A stretch of DNA of 64,000 nt from Collybia mongolica (lineage: Eukaryota > Basidiomycota > Agaricomycetes > Agaricales > Clitocybaceae). The notes beneath the pieces were generated by a model that searched no databases, was not told the DNA's origin, and saw only the letters and a list, made by a program, of their open reading frames with translations. Shown here in pieces: positions 31,847 to 43,799 of the stretch. Every line of letters begins with the position of its first letter. The stretch's first letter is position 1. Made by a program: the position numbers and the translations under genes. Where the stretch lies: positions 1 through 64,000 of the forward strand of contig JAAXNY010000015.1 in the NCBI GenBank assembly GCA_013420905.1. Direction: 5' to 3'.

Positions 31847-32421
31847 GTAGGTCACCCGACTCCTCATACATGAAGTTTCAATCAATGGAAACAGCTGTCA
31901 TTGCAGTCGTTCATTAATGCCATTTCTGCTGTCTTCCCAGGATTCTATGTATGAAGCCTACTGACAAGGTTGACTACAAAGCTCAAAGACATGAGGAACC
32001 ATGTGGGAAGGCACTTGCTTTTTGCTCAGAGGAAAACAAATCAATTTGAGTTCCTACTTGAGACATTGTCCCACGGAGGACCCTACGGGACCCTTGATGT
32101 AAGGGTCCAGGGGACTCAAGGTCTCGGATTCTTCTACCGCCCCCCCCCTGGATATACTTACTTACTATGGGAAAAACATACTGAAAACTTCACGGAGCAC
32201 GCGAGCACACCAATGTCAGGAAACCCGTCTAAGTATCCAGGAACGCTGAAATTAGTGAGTCGGGCAGGAATTTCAAAAAGACTTGACCACAGTCAGAAAA
32301 GAGATATGTGGCGCTGCGCGCAAACGGAAAGTAAAAGACACCCAACTCGAAGTTCGCCGTTGCGGCTCACTTTTTATATTTTGTCTCATTTTTTGGACAG
32401 TATATAGTACTCAGACGTTGC

Positions 32422-32428
32422 TATAAAA
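32422..32428 (+). promoter_or_regulatory. TATA box of the methyltransferase gene
   Basis: TATAAAA 136 bp upstream of the ATG at 32,564, in the 850 bp gap after the KDZ gene, which otherwise holds only short direct repeats. Confidence 0.5.
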
Positions 32429-32563
32429 GGCACATTGCAACCGAAAGCGCCTGAGACACCTGACGTAGATGAAAGCCACCTTGGTGCCACCTTGATCATC
32501 ACATTCTCCCTTGACAAGTAACTACTTCAACCAAACGAGAAATCCTTGCACTCTAGCCTAAGT

Positions 32564-33501
32564 ATGTCAACTACAGGCCATCACTACTTACTTCCCTCCG
32601 ATGGGCCTGAGGAAGAAAGGTGATTATAGATGCTTTGCGCGTCATTCATACGGTGGAATTAATGACGGGACGTTATTAAAGACTGAATACGCAGCACCAA
32701 CTTCTGAAACAACTCTTTGGTCCAAAGCTCATTCACCCCGATGTGACCCTCATAGAAGGAGATAAGGTTCTCGATTGTGGCGCAGGCTCAGGCGAGTACT
32801 AGTCTACATTCTGGCCCAGAATATCTCTAACGACTCAAACTTCAATAGGTGCCTGGCTTATGGACCTCGTGAGAGGAGGAACGCTTGCCACGGGGGTTCT
32901 CGGGTACGGGGTTGATCAGAACCCCGCTCTGTTCCCCAAAGATCCTCCCTCCAACCTCAAATTCTTGACGAAAGACATAACCGCTCTCCCCGCCGATTGG
33001 ACCGACACTTTCCTCCTCGTGAACCAGCGTTTATTGCTGACCGCCCTGCGCAAAGACGAATGGGTCTCTGCGCTCAACGAAATTTACCGCGTTCTCGCTC
33101 CCGGGGGGTGGATCCAGCTTTGTGAGGTAAATACATGGAAAGCTGGGCCTGCGATAGAGCGGGAACGAGCAGTCCTCAAAGCATTGTATGATTCCGGGGG
33201 GCTCCTCTTCGAACCCTGTCCGGACATCCCTCCGATGCTTCACCTTGCGGGGTTCGTCGATATCCACACCATCGACAAGGTCACACCCCTTGCTGGGGCA
33301 GAAGGCACCCAGCACAGGGAGAATACGATTCGCGTTTTCCGTGCCCTAAAGTCGCAGATATTGTCTTTGGGTGAACGAACTGGTGTTCGATCTGAGGAAG
33401 ATTTTGAGAGCCTGGCAGCTGGTGCAGACGAAGAAATGGAGAAAACGCCTGACGCTGACAAACAGTACACTTTATTCTATGCCCAAAAGCCCTACGTTTG
33501 A
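32564..33501 (+). CDS. SAM-dependent methyltransferase, class I
   Basis: Transfers a methyl group from S-adenosylmethionine; the substrate is unknown. Exon 1 is 32,564-32,619, then an intron to 32,681, then exon 2 32,682-32,791, a GC-AG intron (GCGAGT...CAATAG, 32,792-32,848), and exon 3 to the TGA at 33,501. Motif I is VLDCGAGSGAWLMDL, spanning the last splice. GVDQNPALFP is the acidic loop region, and YRVLAPGGWIQLCEV is motif post-II. The ~270 aa length fits the LaeA-like fungal family common in basidiomycete secondary-metabolite loci, though no metabolite cluster is visible here. Intact; start chosen at the first ATG giving the conserved ERLNTQHQLL region after splicing. Confidence 0.85.
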
Positions 33502-33734
33502 TCGGAACGTTGGGTTTTGTTTTAGGAAAATGTCGAAACTCGTTCGGTTTTCTTGTTGCTATCTGAGACATCCGAATTATATCGCTCGCGAGTGCATGCA
33601 AGAGGCAAGAGGTACAAATGCTCAACTAGATTCACTCAGTATAATATCACAAAGATCGGTCGGTATCAAGAAAACGTTTGTCAAAAAACTTAGCAGCCGG
33701 CTACCACCAAAACCTCAACAAATGGTCCCCCTCC

Positions 33735-34447
33735 TTACTTTGAGTACTCCTGGATGGTCTTACGGAATTCAGCAGCCAGCTCTTCCTTTAGCTTTTGTGC
33801 CTGCGGCTTCACACTTTGCTGCAGATCAATCGTTCAACAAGAGCAGAGCGGGAATGCAGGTAATATGGACGTACAGGATCCGACTTGACCATCGCGTCCC
33901 CAAATGAGGAAGCGCTATTGCCGAGCTGCTTTAGACCTTCCAACACATATGGTACCGCATCAACGCCCCCAACGTTCTCGAATGAACGTCTTCTGGCGAC
34001 GACATCTTTGAGGAATCCAACTACGGTGGGGGCGTATTTCTTGATTTCTTCTAGGAAACGGTGAGCGTCGGCATCGCTGAACGGCGGGGTAGCCTGACGG
34101 CCAAGCTAAATTGAGCGATTGAAAGACGAAAGGAATTAGGCTTACCTGGACATGCTTTGTACCATGGTCGAAGCCGTCCTTCAGGTCAGCGGTGTCACGA
34201 CGGATAACCTGTTTATATATGTTAAGCACGCGTTGGGGTTCAAGAATGTGATGAATGAAGCAACGCAACATACACTAGCTTGGGCTATAGTCCCACCACC
34301 ATTGACCGGGAAGTCTTGAACAGACTTCCTGAGCGCATCGGCTTTCTGGCGAATAATATCGATATCTTTATCGATGGTATCGACACTGGCGGCAGCACCA
34401 GATATGATGCTGGCAACGAAGAGGACGATGACGGCGGAGAACTTCAT
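33735..34447 (-). CDS. HsbA-like secreted hydrophobic-surface-binding protein
   Basis: A small secreted protein of ~183 aa in four exons. Minus-strand exon 1 (34,447-34,275) has a signal peptide FSAVIVLFVASIISGAAA, then a helical region ending NGGGTIAQAS. GT-AG introns join VIRRDTADLKDGFDHGTKHV, LGRQATPPFSDADAHRFLEE and a last exon QSVKPQAQKLKEEL ending in TAA at 33,735. The GG-T-X2-QA-X2-I-X2-D pattern and length match the HsbA family (fungal proteins that coat hydrophobic surfaces and recruit esterases). A TATATAAA box lies ~70 bp upstream at about 34,515-34,525. Possible roles are in adhesion or polymer attack; assignment rests on pattern, not alignment. Confidence 0.72.
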
Positions 34448-36151
34448 GTTGGAATTTCTGACGTTGTGGAGATTGGGAGGGTTGGGATACTGAGTCGTCA
34501 CCCAAATCGACCTATGCTTTATATACTACTCAGTGGATAGGAATCAGGAATCTAATTTCTCGGACAGAACGCCAGCGGATGACACCTAACAAACCAAGGT
34601 GGACCTTTAGGAATCGGCAATCGAGGAGCTCTAAGAGAAACACATCGTGCAGGCGGGAGGTCCTGGCAACAAGCAAAAAGAGAAATTATGTCATCGATGC
34701 TCCCCCCCGTGGATGGCGCATGTAAGAGAGCGGCTGAGATGAGCTTCGCAGAACTTTGTGAACGGAAGCCTGTCGAGCTAGGCAGACAAGGAAACCTCTT
34801 AGCAGGTTTCGGCGTTCCCGAGAGGAACGAGCGAGCTTTCATGCACCACAATCTTCTATAGATCAGCGCATGGCGCAGTTGCTGAGGGCTGCGAAGAAGG
34901 GGCGTTTGCCTGGCATGGTATACACTAGGATCAAGGAAGTACTCACTAGCCTGAGTATTTGATAGATCCGAATTAGTACTACAAATGACCTTCTCATCGA
35001 ATTGTACGCGCCGAAATATTCCACCGTCAAGCGGTGGTACTCTCACCGGTGTGATCCACCGGTTCTATATAGATTCCTTTCATACTCGGGCGACAATACT
35101 CACCAGTATTACTCCAACGGTGCCATTCTGGCTCCAGTTCAAGTGGGTTAGATTCCGTTGGATGAAAGTTTATCGGCAAACTCCGTCGGTTCATTAAAGA
35201 AATTGATCCCTTTCGGATCGCAAGTTCGAAGACTTGAACGTCAACCTCCAGTCAACTTCACGGATATATCAACAATATTTACGCCTTCCTTTGTGAACAA
35301 CCGCACAAGCCATATAATAAAAACTAACCTTGTGGTGTTTCCACTGGTAGATGCAATATGAAGCTGCAGATTCACCTCATGGTCAGATTCCCAACCTCTA
35401 ATCGCGAACCAGACGCGAAGAGGCCAGCTGTTACCTACCACTAATAAGAAACTTTTTTAGCGTTTTTTCGTAGATATAGCTCTGGCTATGACCTGGGGGG
35501 CGTGGGTAAAGAATCAAAGTCCTCTTTATCGTGCTTTCCCGAGAGCCTCGGTATGGAGCGTGCCGGAGATATCCTCTCAACATAATCGGGTATTTTTCTT
35601 CTTAGAACTGTATGGCAGCTCTCCCTCCCAACTGTCCGAGTGGGGTGTATATATAGGGCAGCTCGGTCAGTTATTTCTGGATTCTCATTAAGCAGAAGAT
35701 CAAGTGACCACAACTCATATCCCATTAGGCACCCGATTCCCGCATGCGGATGGAGGCCCACACGGGCACACGCTCTTCCTCGCCTCCAGTTTGTGTATCA
35801 CGCGCGATTGAGCGTGCGTGAGTTGTTCCTTTTCGAGACTGAAAGGGTCGCGATTGACTGCGGGTGAGAAGGAAGAACAAAAATAGGAAAGAAAGCGGTA
35901 GAGATTACTCTTCGTCAACTACCATCTGTCATCATCCGGGCTAAAATCCGGGGCTAGTCATGCCCCCAGACTCATAATGTCTTCCCCACATTTCGCTCAT
36001 TTCCCCTCATTAGAGGCAAGGAACCTGTCATGCCGATGCACGGTTAACAGCGTGCCGTGTCAGGAACTGACGAAGCCTAGCTCAAGGGAGAATCTTATAG
36101 AGATGTCCGGGTGATATTGACATGTTGGCTCGTTCTCTCTCCTAACAAGCC
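34448..36151. other. Intergenic, no gene seen
   Basis: Several open frames of 60-160 codons, but none with coding-like composition or splice structure. It should contain the promoters of the HsbA-like gene (left, divergent) and the F-box gene (right). Confidence 0.5.
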
Positions 36152-37371
36152 ATGGCTGTTTCCCTTCCGGTACCCCAGGATATTATCCACGAAATTCTCG
36201 ACAAGCTGGAGGACAACCCTGGTGCGCTGAAAGCCTGTGCGAGGACAGCCAGGCCATTCTTGATCCCGAGCCGCAAAAAGATGTTCTCAGCAATCCGGCT
36301 CACCACCAGAAGCGCGCAACGATTACTCCCCCTGCTCCAACAGAATCCCGACATCTCTGGTTACATTTTGGATGTGACCATCGTTTCCTTTTCATTCGCG
36401 AACACCACACTTCTCGACATCCTGGTATCGCTTAAATGCCTTCGACAGCTCACAATCGAGCTGGGGTCATGCAAGTCGCTTCCGAGTCATCAACGGGCGC
36501 TTGAAAACCTGCTTTTGTCTCCCAAGTATACGACTTTGACCATAAATGGCAGTGTTATCCTCCCTTCTTCCTTGATAAACAAGCTTAGAGTGAAGAGACT
36601 GCGTTTACAAGGTGTTATGGTCCAAAACTCTGGGACGAAAGAAGAGGAGGAGACAGAAGAACTGGACTCTGTACTGGAAACCCTAGATATTCTTGTCTGG
36701 TCAATCCCAGACCAGCGCCTAGAGCCACTCCGTATTTTCCGGAATGTAACTGGACTCCGTGAACTGGGTGTCCGAATGAAGTGGGGGCATGAGAAGACGC
36801 TGTCGCTCGCAAGAGATATTATTGCCAGATCGGCTGACTCCATCGAACATGTCGCGTTGTACTATGACAGTGGGGCCTATATAAGTATGTCGAATTGCTA
36901 CCTGCTTCGCCAAAGGTGCTCATCACACTCCTAGCTCCTGATTTGGGTCTTGGGTCAACATCCAATCTTCGCTTCCTATCGTTCTCGCTCCAGTACCTAT
37001 GCTTGGAGAACGAAGAGCCCGATAAATTCAAATTCGATTGGGAGTCCATTCTTGACATTCTGAACGACTCACACATCACCCAGAACCTCGAAGAGCTTGC
37101 CTTGGTGATTGAATTCCGCTCTGCAGAGATGAATTCCGAGGTGATGGGAGGACTGCACGCGTGGTCAGATCTGGATAGAGTTTTCGGATTCACCGCGTCG
37201 AAATTGCGCAAGGTCAAACTATACGTGGACGGTGGTCCTTTCGACGACCTTATGGGCAACGAAAAGTTTCGAAGAATTTTTGATGATGAATTTCCCTCTC
37301 TACGCAAAAAGGGTGTCCTCATCTCATGTAGCAGCTGTAATTCCTCCACGTTAGATCTTCGCCGGTGGTAA
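36152..37371 (+). CDS. F-box-like protein
   Basis: Probable substrate-recognition part of an SCF ubiquitin ligase. Exon 1 is 36,152-36,881; a 50-nt intron (GTATGT...CTCCTAG) leads to exon 2, ending in TAA at 37,369-37,371; about 390 aa. The N-terminus PVPQDIIHEILDKLEDNPGA followed by LKACARTARPFLIPSRKKMF matches the F-box pattern of the large Agaricomycete F-box families. The rest is Leu-rich with irregular LRR-like repeats (LKCLRQLTIELGS, TGLRELGVRM, NLRFLSFSL, NLEELALVI). Its stop codon abuts the stop of the convergent gene to the right. Confidence 0.75.
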
Positions 37372-38007
37372 TTAACCAGCATGAGGATCCAAATTATGCA
37401 TCACACACACTATCCATGCACAGCTCCTCGAATCAAGTATAATGTTCGATCCACTGTGACCCGTCCCATCGGACACCCAGCTTCCACTTCTGCGTGCCCA
37501 TCCACTGGTCGCTCAAGAAGCCGTCCCACCATCGAATATAGATATCCCCGCGGTCGTCGTAATAATAGCCCGCAACACGTGGGTCCGGCCCCAGAAATTC
37601 GTGCCTGCGCGCATGCTGAGGACCTTCGAGTTGGGATATCGAGAGTTTGGGGAATCATACCATTTCGCAATGACCTTGTCCGTGTGGACGAAGTTGACCC
37701 AATCACTGGTTTTGAGATCGACCGACTGCGAGTAGTGCCGGTAAACGAACTGGTTAATATCGTCCCCCATGCTTATAGTGTGGACATCCTCTCCGTCCTT
37801 GGCGAGATACGAACGGGGGAGGTGGATGCGGACTCGGTCCCAGGTCACGTTCTTCTGGAGAGGCCACCGTGCCAGCTGCCACGCATTTGCCCTGCGGCCA
37901 TCCGTGAAAGATTGGAGGCAGCTTTTCTTTGTCTTTTGAGCCTCTTCCGAATTTTCTGAAAGCAAGAGCGAAGGGTCGATGACTTCGTTCTTGATTTTCG
38001 CGACCAT
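37372..38007 (-). CDS. Hypothetical protein, two exons
   Basis: No family recognised. Exon 1 is 38,007-37,661; a 56-nt intron (GTATGA...GCGCAG, 37,660-37,605) leads to exon 2, 37,604-37,372. The join gives VIAKWHEFLGPDPRVAGYYY, an uninterrupted ~192 aa protein rich in Trp, Tyr and Asp (GDIYIRWWDGF), with no signal peptide or membrane segment. It is convergent with the F-box gene without any spacer between stop codons. A decayed relative lies at 43,800-44,055, so the family has been duplicated here. Confidence 0.65.
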
Positions 38008-38696
38008 AGACCGTAACCAAAAAAAAATATTTTGTAGATCAACACGATCTCCTGAAAATTCAATCAGTGATCGATGCCACGAGGAAATTCATTATGATGT
38101 CACGTGATTCAAGTAAGTTATTGTTCAGCACATACCGGATCCTTATGATTTGTTTTTGCTTTGGACGACTACTATAAATTGGCACCAAACCAATTTGCCT
38201 CGACATGACACATCTTCGGGAAAAAAAACCCTGCAAAAAAGGCGTACCCGGCCGAAATAGTGACAGAACCATATTGGTAGGGTCAGAATTTGATACCTTA
38301 CAATCACAGTGCAGATCGCTGGGGCCCTAGGCCTAGTACTGCCCCAAATCGGCCCTCTATCACAAAGTTTTCCCTACGGAGTAATTCGCCAGCTTCGGTA
38401 ATCTTGACATCTGGTATTGTTGATCAAAATCAACGCGTTTCAACTTTTAATTCCCCAGCCTGTCACCGAATGTCTGTTTACAGCTACCTATGAAGGGAAA
38501 GGTTGTAGAAAGGCCATGGATGTCGACCAGCTCACAGATACTACAATCAACGACATCGCCACGAAACCGCTGGCGTGTGTAATAAACGCTTTCTCCTATT
38601 GCTTTTTCCCCCAGTTTCCGCCAGTGCCCAAAGGAGTGAAACGTTGGGATATCAATCCTGTCTGATCACATCAAAAGCGCGTAGATAATTCGTGGA
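38008..38696. other. Intergenic, no gene seen
   Basis: No coding-like frame. Contains CACGTG-like GTCACGTGA at 38,100-38,108 and an A-rich run at 38,219. Confidence 0.45.
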
Positions 38697-39705
38697 ATGA
38701 TAAAAACCGGTACATTCATTCTAGTATTAATGCCTCCATTAATTTTTCCTCTTTTCCTTTTCTCTTCAAACCTTTCCCACGCGTTCATTGTTTATGTCCC
38801 AATCCAATGTTGAAATTGTCGACGACCGGGACCCTCGAGTGGAATACTTAGGTGCATGGGACCTGGCCGGTGTCATAGAAGAGTATAATTCGACCACACA
38901 CGGCGCTTATACAGCGGGCTCTCGAGTCACGTTTACATTCAAAGGCGAGTTAGAATATGCTATATCTTAGACTGGGGCTGAATATCCGATGTATATAGGA
39001 TCTTCCGTCGAGGTATTCGGAACAATCTCTAATAGCGCTCCATATACAAATGCGCCCCGCTCAACTTACAGTTTGGATGGGTCGTCCCCCCAGACGTTCA
39101 ATCCACCCTTCCCAGATAAAATCTACTATCGACTATCATTCTTTAAATCACCACTCTTGGAAGATGAACAACATGTTTTGACCATTACATCTACCGTCTC
39201 CAACAGCGCGTTTTGGCTAGATTACTTTGAGATCGTGTCTAACGGGCTATCGACACCACCACCACCACCACCATCATCATCGTCACTTCGGAACCCAGTC
39301 ACACCTTCCACACATGCCACCTCCACAACATTTGAACCTGCAACTGGTTCGTCCACGGGGTCATCTTCGTCCTCGGCTCGGGAATCACCACAGGCTCCCG
39401 CGAATACATCGAGTTCGTTTGCCCCTACGCTTGGTTCCGTCTCGCAATCATCCTCGTCCTCGACGCCTGCGGATCCGTCAAATATTTCCGCGAGTTCATC
39501 AGCACTGCCTACAAAAAATATTGCTCCCATCGGTGCCATCGTGGGTGGCGTAATTGGAGGCGTGGCCTTGATTCTCCTCGTCTGCCTTGCCATTCTCTGT
39601 TTTCGACGGAGAAGGAGACCCCGGAGAGCGTTCTCTGGTTCTAGTATTCGGCCCGACAGAAGTTGTGGGGCTATTGCATCATGCGCTCAACAAGTTTCTC
39701 ACTAA
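38697..39705 (+). CDS. Ser-rich single-pass membrane protein with an extracellular beta-sandwich-like domain
   Basis: A cell-surface protein of a family common in Agaricomycetes. The ectodomain starts VEIVDDRDPRVEYLGAW, continues after a GC-AG intron (38,945-38,998) with SSVEVFGTISN, STYSLDGSSPQ and FWLDYFEIVS, then a ~90-residue Ser/Thr/Pro stalk, one membrane helix (GAIVGGVIGGVALILLVCLA) and a basic stop-transfer FRRRRRPRR. The tail ends at 39,705, perhaps early. A hydrophobic signal-like stretch from the ATG at 38,697 (MIKTGTFILVLMPPLIF) is one base out of frame with the domain, so there is a frameshift or an unrecognised splice. Possible carbohydrate or wall sensor; function unknown. Confidence 0.65.
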
Positions 39706-40739
39706 TTTGTATTCATACAGCATTTGGGACACACCAACCGCCCCCTTCAAACAACTGGGAGGGGGAGAACACAAGGTTGGGCTTGTTTTCCCCATTCCGA
39801 ATTAAATTTCACCTTGTTATTTGTAAACAGGTTTATCGGAGATGTCTCGCCATTCACAGGTCACTGGACCAGTGAAAGTAGTACTGACGGACGCAGTCAT
39901 GTTGGCGAACCAATAAATCCACAGGAAATGAGATATCTCAACTACTCTGTGACAGCTTCTCGGAAAGCCGAGAGGCCAGAGGGAGGAGTTGAGGATCTGT
40001 ACAACCTGGGTAAGCTTTTATGAAACACAGAGCTGACACCCAATGATGTTATGGGCTTTATTGTCATAGACGTTCCTCCACGATATTCCTAGGCGGCTAC
40101 ATAGTGACTCTCCTTGTTCCGACGGGCCTGGGTCAAGCTAATCAATATGGACGATCGATACACTTCCTGAATATCGGACATAGGGGATTCTTTATGAATA
40201 CATTGCGTTATTAATAACTCCCTTCCTGAGCATCCGCATACGATATGCTCATAATCGGGTGTGGTCACTGACGAGGTTTCACCGTCTTACAACCCCAGTG
40301 GACAGCTAAATGGCTTGTATTCCATCCTGTAGATACACTCGAGATACACCCCTACAATGTTTATACCATATGTGATAATTATTATTCTTGCTCATAATGC
40401 TGTTTATATTGCAGGCGTACATCGCGAGTTCTCTCCCGCAGATAAAACCCCAGTATCGACGTCCATGGCACCCGGAACACATAGATCAGATTCAATGCGT
40501 TTCAGCTCCTTGGCTATGCTCATCACGAAGTCGTCTGCGATCTAGTACTTTAGGAGCGAGCAAAACTGCGCGCGCCCGATCAGACGTCGGGTGCGACACG
40601 ACCTCCGAGTCGGAACGGAACTGATTTGTGATGAAAAAACCTCGGTCGAGCGTAGGAAAGGCTTCGCCGCATGAACAAGGACGTAGACCACCAGGCCATT
40701 AGGATAACAACACTGCTTGATCACATCATAATAACATTT
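39706..40739. other. Probable remnant of membrane-protein tail, then intergenic
   Basis: 39,830-40,020 has an open, charged stretch (TGHWTSESSTDGRSHVGEPI) that could be the original cytoplasmic tail of the preceding gene in another frame. Beyond 40,020 I see nothing coding. Confidence 0.4.
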
Positions 40740-40925
40740 CTATCGATGTTGTCCCTCTTCCTGTTCTCAACGAACCTCCCTCCGTTGCTCATGTTCGGCT
40801 CTGAGACTGAGATTGTAGAGGACCAGGGCTCTCACAAATAAATTCCTGAGATGGATGACGACTCAATGGCGTGAACTAGGACTTTGGTACGACCACATAT
40901 GGCAACGCCTTTGGTGTAAACGGGT
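40740..40925 (+). pseudogene. Degenerate copy of the Ser-rich membrane protein gene
   Basis: A signal-like stretch (LFLFSTNLPPLL) is followed by SETEIVEDQG, stops, and bases alignable with the GVIEEYNSTTHGAYTAG region of the gene at 38,794. Several stops; no stalk or membrane helix. It is a decayed tandem paralogue. Confidence 0.55.
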
Positions 40926-41089
40926 GGGTCATCTTGATCCCTCTTCTACCTTTTCACTTGCGTTACCGAAATAAAACAAGGTAGGTCCACAATTTCTAAT
41001 ATATCCAAAATTCAGATACAAAAAAAAATATGAAGATTCCATCCTTTCTAAATCCAATATCCATCTTACAAATCTATTCTCTAATCCAC

Positions 41090-43475
41090 TCATCTCGAGA
41101 GCGCCTTCTCCTTTATAAAAACCGATGACACAAGCCCACAAGCCGCCATCGCCACAGTGAACGACAGCGTTACCTGAACCGCTCTCCCATACGCGCCCCG
41201 CACGACCGCCCTCGTGGCGGGGTCGAGTTCGTCGAGATAGCTTAGGGACTCACGTACGCGCTGGATGATCTGTTTATTACGGATTTCAGTGTGATCGGAT
41301 GGATGGGTGGTGAATAAGGCGAACCTCTTCGACGTCGTCGCCTGAGAGCTTCCGACGGAGGTAGGACCGCAGTGTTTCTTGGACCAGTGTACTTCCGATG
41401 GAGACGCCGACCACGGACCCCATTGAACGGAAGAGATAGGATACTATTTATGGTAGGATCAGCCATTCTCAAACACAGCGGATTCCCGGGCGACGCACCG
41501 GCCGTAGCTATTGCCTGGTCGGCCTGTCCAGCATTGGCGATAAGGGCGATAAGACTAGTCGTTATTCCACTTCCTAAAAGCATGGTAAGGAACCCGAAAC
41601 GTCAGGGACTGGAACAGCACGAACCAATCCCAATACTCCCGATGACTAGCCCTATTGTGGAAACGTATCAGTCAAGTGCTTGACAGTCAAACGGGACAAG
41701 GTGCGTACCAATAACGAGACCATAGACCGACCGCGTCAAGGCGCCCGTCATAAGCATAACAGTTCCCGTTCCAAAAAACAATAGAACATATCCCCACACC
41801 GTCACCAGATAAAACTTACCCATCGCCTGCATGATCAGGCCCCCTCCCAGCGAGCCACACAGGCTCCCCACCACGCTCGGGATAAGCCACAGCCCCGCCT
41901 CCGACGCCGACTTGCGCTCCACAGCCTGCAGGTACAGCGACACGTGGAACAGCATGCTCATCTGCGCCGCCACCCCAAACAGGTTCACCAGGTAACTTGC
42001 GATCAGCGACCTGTTCACGATGATCCTCTTCGGCGCGAGAGGTTCTCGCGCAAGCCGCATCTCGATGACCCCGAACAACACTGCGAACACTACGAACCCA
42101 CCCAGCGCCAGCACCGTCAGCGTGTCGTCCCACGCAATATTTCCGCCCCGGTCGAGCCCGAACAATAGCAGGAACACCGTTGCTACAAGTGCCGCCGCGC
42201 CGCCAAAGTCGACGCGCCGGATCTTGGCTGAGAAGTTGGACGAGTCTGTTTTGGGCAGGTGGAGTGCGAAAGAAACAGAAGTAATCGCGAGGAGGGCAAG
42301 GGGGACTTGCATGAGGAAGGCCCTGTCGTAGACGTTATGAGGGTTGATTTGATAACCAATGTGGACGTACCATCGCCACCCAACGGTATCTGCGAACAAT
42401 CCTCCCAGCGGCGCCCCCGCGGCCGATCCCGTAGTGAATACGATATTTATGATCCCTGCGAGCGAATCAACAACGTGTTGGTGGGCTCTGAGAGTACATA
42501 CCCTGCCATGTGCCTCGGGACCGCAGTGGTATTACGTCAGAGAGTATGATGCTGACTATCCTGAATATGAAGGTCGTTGAGTTGTGGTAACCGGCAGGTA
42601 TGAACTCTGAAGCGTACGTCGACATTCCTCCCCCACCAATCCCAGCAAGTGCCCTACCCATGATCAACTCCGTCATGTTTCTCGCGAGGCCACACGCCAG
42701 AGACCCAATCGCAAAGACCGAGTATGCGAATAAGAGACAGCTTTTCCGCCCGAAAATATCACTGAGTTTCCCAAATAGTGGTCTAGCAAAAGAGTGTCAA
42801 ACCAATTCGGTCCTGAAGGTGTAACTTAAGTGAACGGCAACCCACTGGAAACTCGTCATTGTCAGCATGTACGCAGTCGCGATCCAGCTCGTGTTCTGCA
42901 ACTGGTTGAGCTCACTACCTATGGCCGCGTATGCTGAGAAGTCAAATAGATAGTTAGGATGTCATTGGCCAAGATCCGAGCTCAAGCAAAAGTAAAACGT
43001 ACACGAAACGACAATAGTGTTGTCCATGGCAGCGAGGAAAATGCCAATTGACATCGGAATAATCTAATAAAATAGCATTAGTATCCATTAATCCCTGGGA
43101 TGGGGTGACTGGAAAGCAGGATAACAGAGCATTTGTGTTCGCTAGGCACGGCGGTATGGGCATGACCATGGTCCTATATATCTGGTCCTCGAATATTTCT
43201 CCCATCCAGCCAGACATCCCTCGACATCCACATGCCCACATCCAGAATACCCCGACATCCGTCTCATCTATTCAGATGCCCACGACACTCACCATGCTCA
43301 GATACGACTTCCTCGGAACCTCCTGCACCCCCTCGGCACCTATACCCCCACTCTCACTGCTCTCGCCAGGCGAGGCCAACACCCCATACCCCACACGATT
43401 CCCACTGTCAGCGTCGGACGAATGGGAATCGGATCCTAGGAGGGGCGCAGTTTCGTCTGGCATAGTCCTAGTCAT
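41090..43475 (-). CDS. MFS transporter, DHA2 / vacuolar basic amino acid type, copy 1
   Basis: Proton-coupled multi-pass transporter, probably of the Vba/Fnx1-like DHA2 group that moves basic amino acids into the vacuole. The N-terminus ETAPLLGSDSHSS has a dileucine-like APLL motif typical of vacuolar sorting. Exons continue with IPMSIGIFLAAMDNTIVVS (TM1), IATAYMLTMTSFQ, GKLSDIFGRKSCLL (motif A), MGRALAGIGGGGM, IVSIILSDVIPLRSRG, LLLFGLDRGGNIAW, FHVSLYLQAVERKSASEAG, ITTSLIALIANAGQADQAIA, SYLFRSMGSVVGVSIGST and a C-terminus ending IKEKALSR. About ten short introns; all splices I traced keep frame. A close paralogue follows at 44,218-46,675 in the same direction. Confidence 0.85.
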
Positions 43476-43590
43476 GGATCCTCACTGTTCTACGACCCCA
43501 CCTCCAAGTCAGCAATTACAGCAGAAATCGTCAACGAAGAGAACCCACCGAGCTTTTATATCGCCTCGACGATTTGCGACCGCACCGAAG

Positions 43591-43675
43591 GCCTGATGAG
43601 AGTTTTTTTTTGCGGTGGGGCGTGTGCCAATCATGGGTGTCCGTGTCCGAGTTCGACTTTAGCCGGTCACATGGT
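43591..43675. promoter_or_regulatory. Conserved upstream block of MFS copy 1
   Basis: GCCTGATGAGAGTTTTTTTT, then CGGTGGGGCGTG, ATCATGGGTGTCCG and TTTAGCCGGTCACATG, shared with 46,797-46,874 upstream of copy 2 at the same distance (about 120-200 bp) from the ATG. Candidate promoter elements. Confidence 0.6.
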
Positions 43676-43799
43676 TTTAATTTTAATTTTACATTCAATT
43701 TTGGGTCGCGTCCACGCGGTGGGCCCGGCCCGAAAGTCGGTTGGGCTGGGCCCGCGGACATGGAAAACCGAAACGGACTTTTTTTTTTTCCCTCTCAGA

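Noticed and set aside
34552..35046. 164-codon minus-strand frame
   Set aside because: Composition is not protein-like, no splice partners, no recognisable motif.
37595..37665. Apparent frameshift in the hypothetical gene 37,372-38,007
   Set aside because: A 56-nt GT-AG intron (37,660-37,605) joins the two frames cleanly, so the gene is intact.
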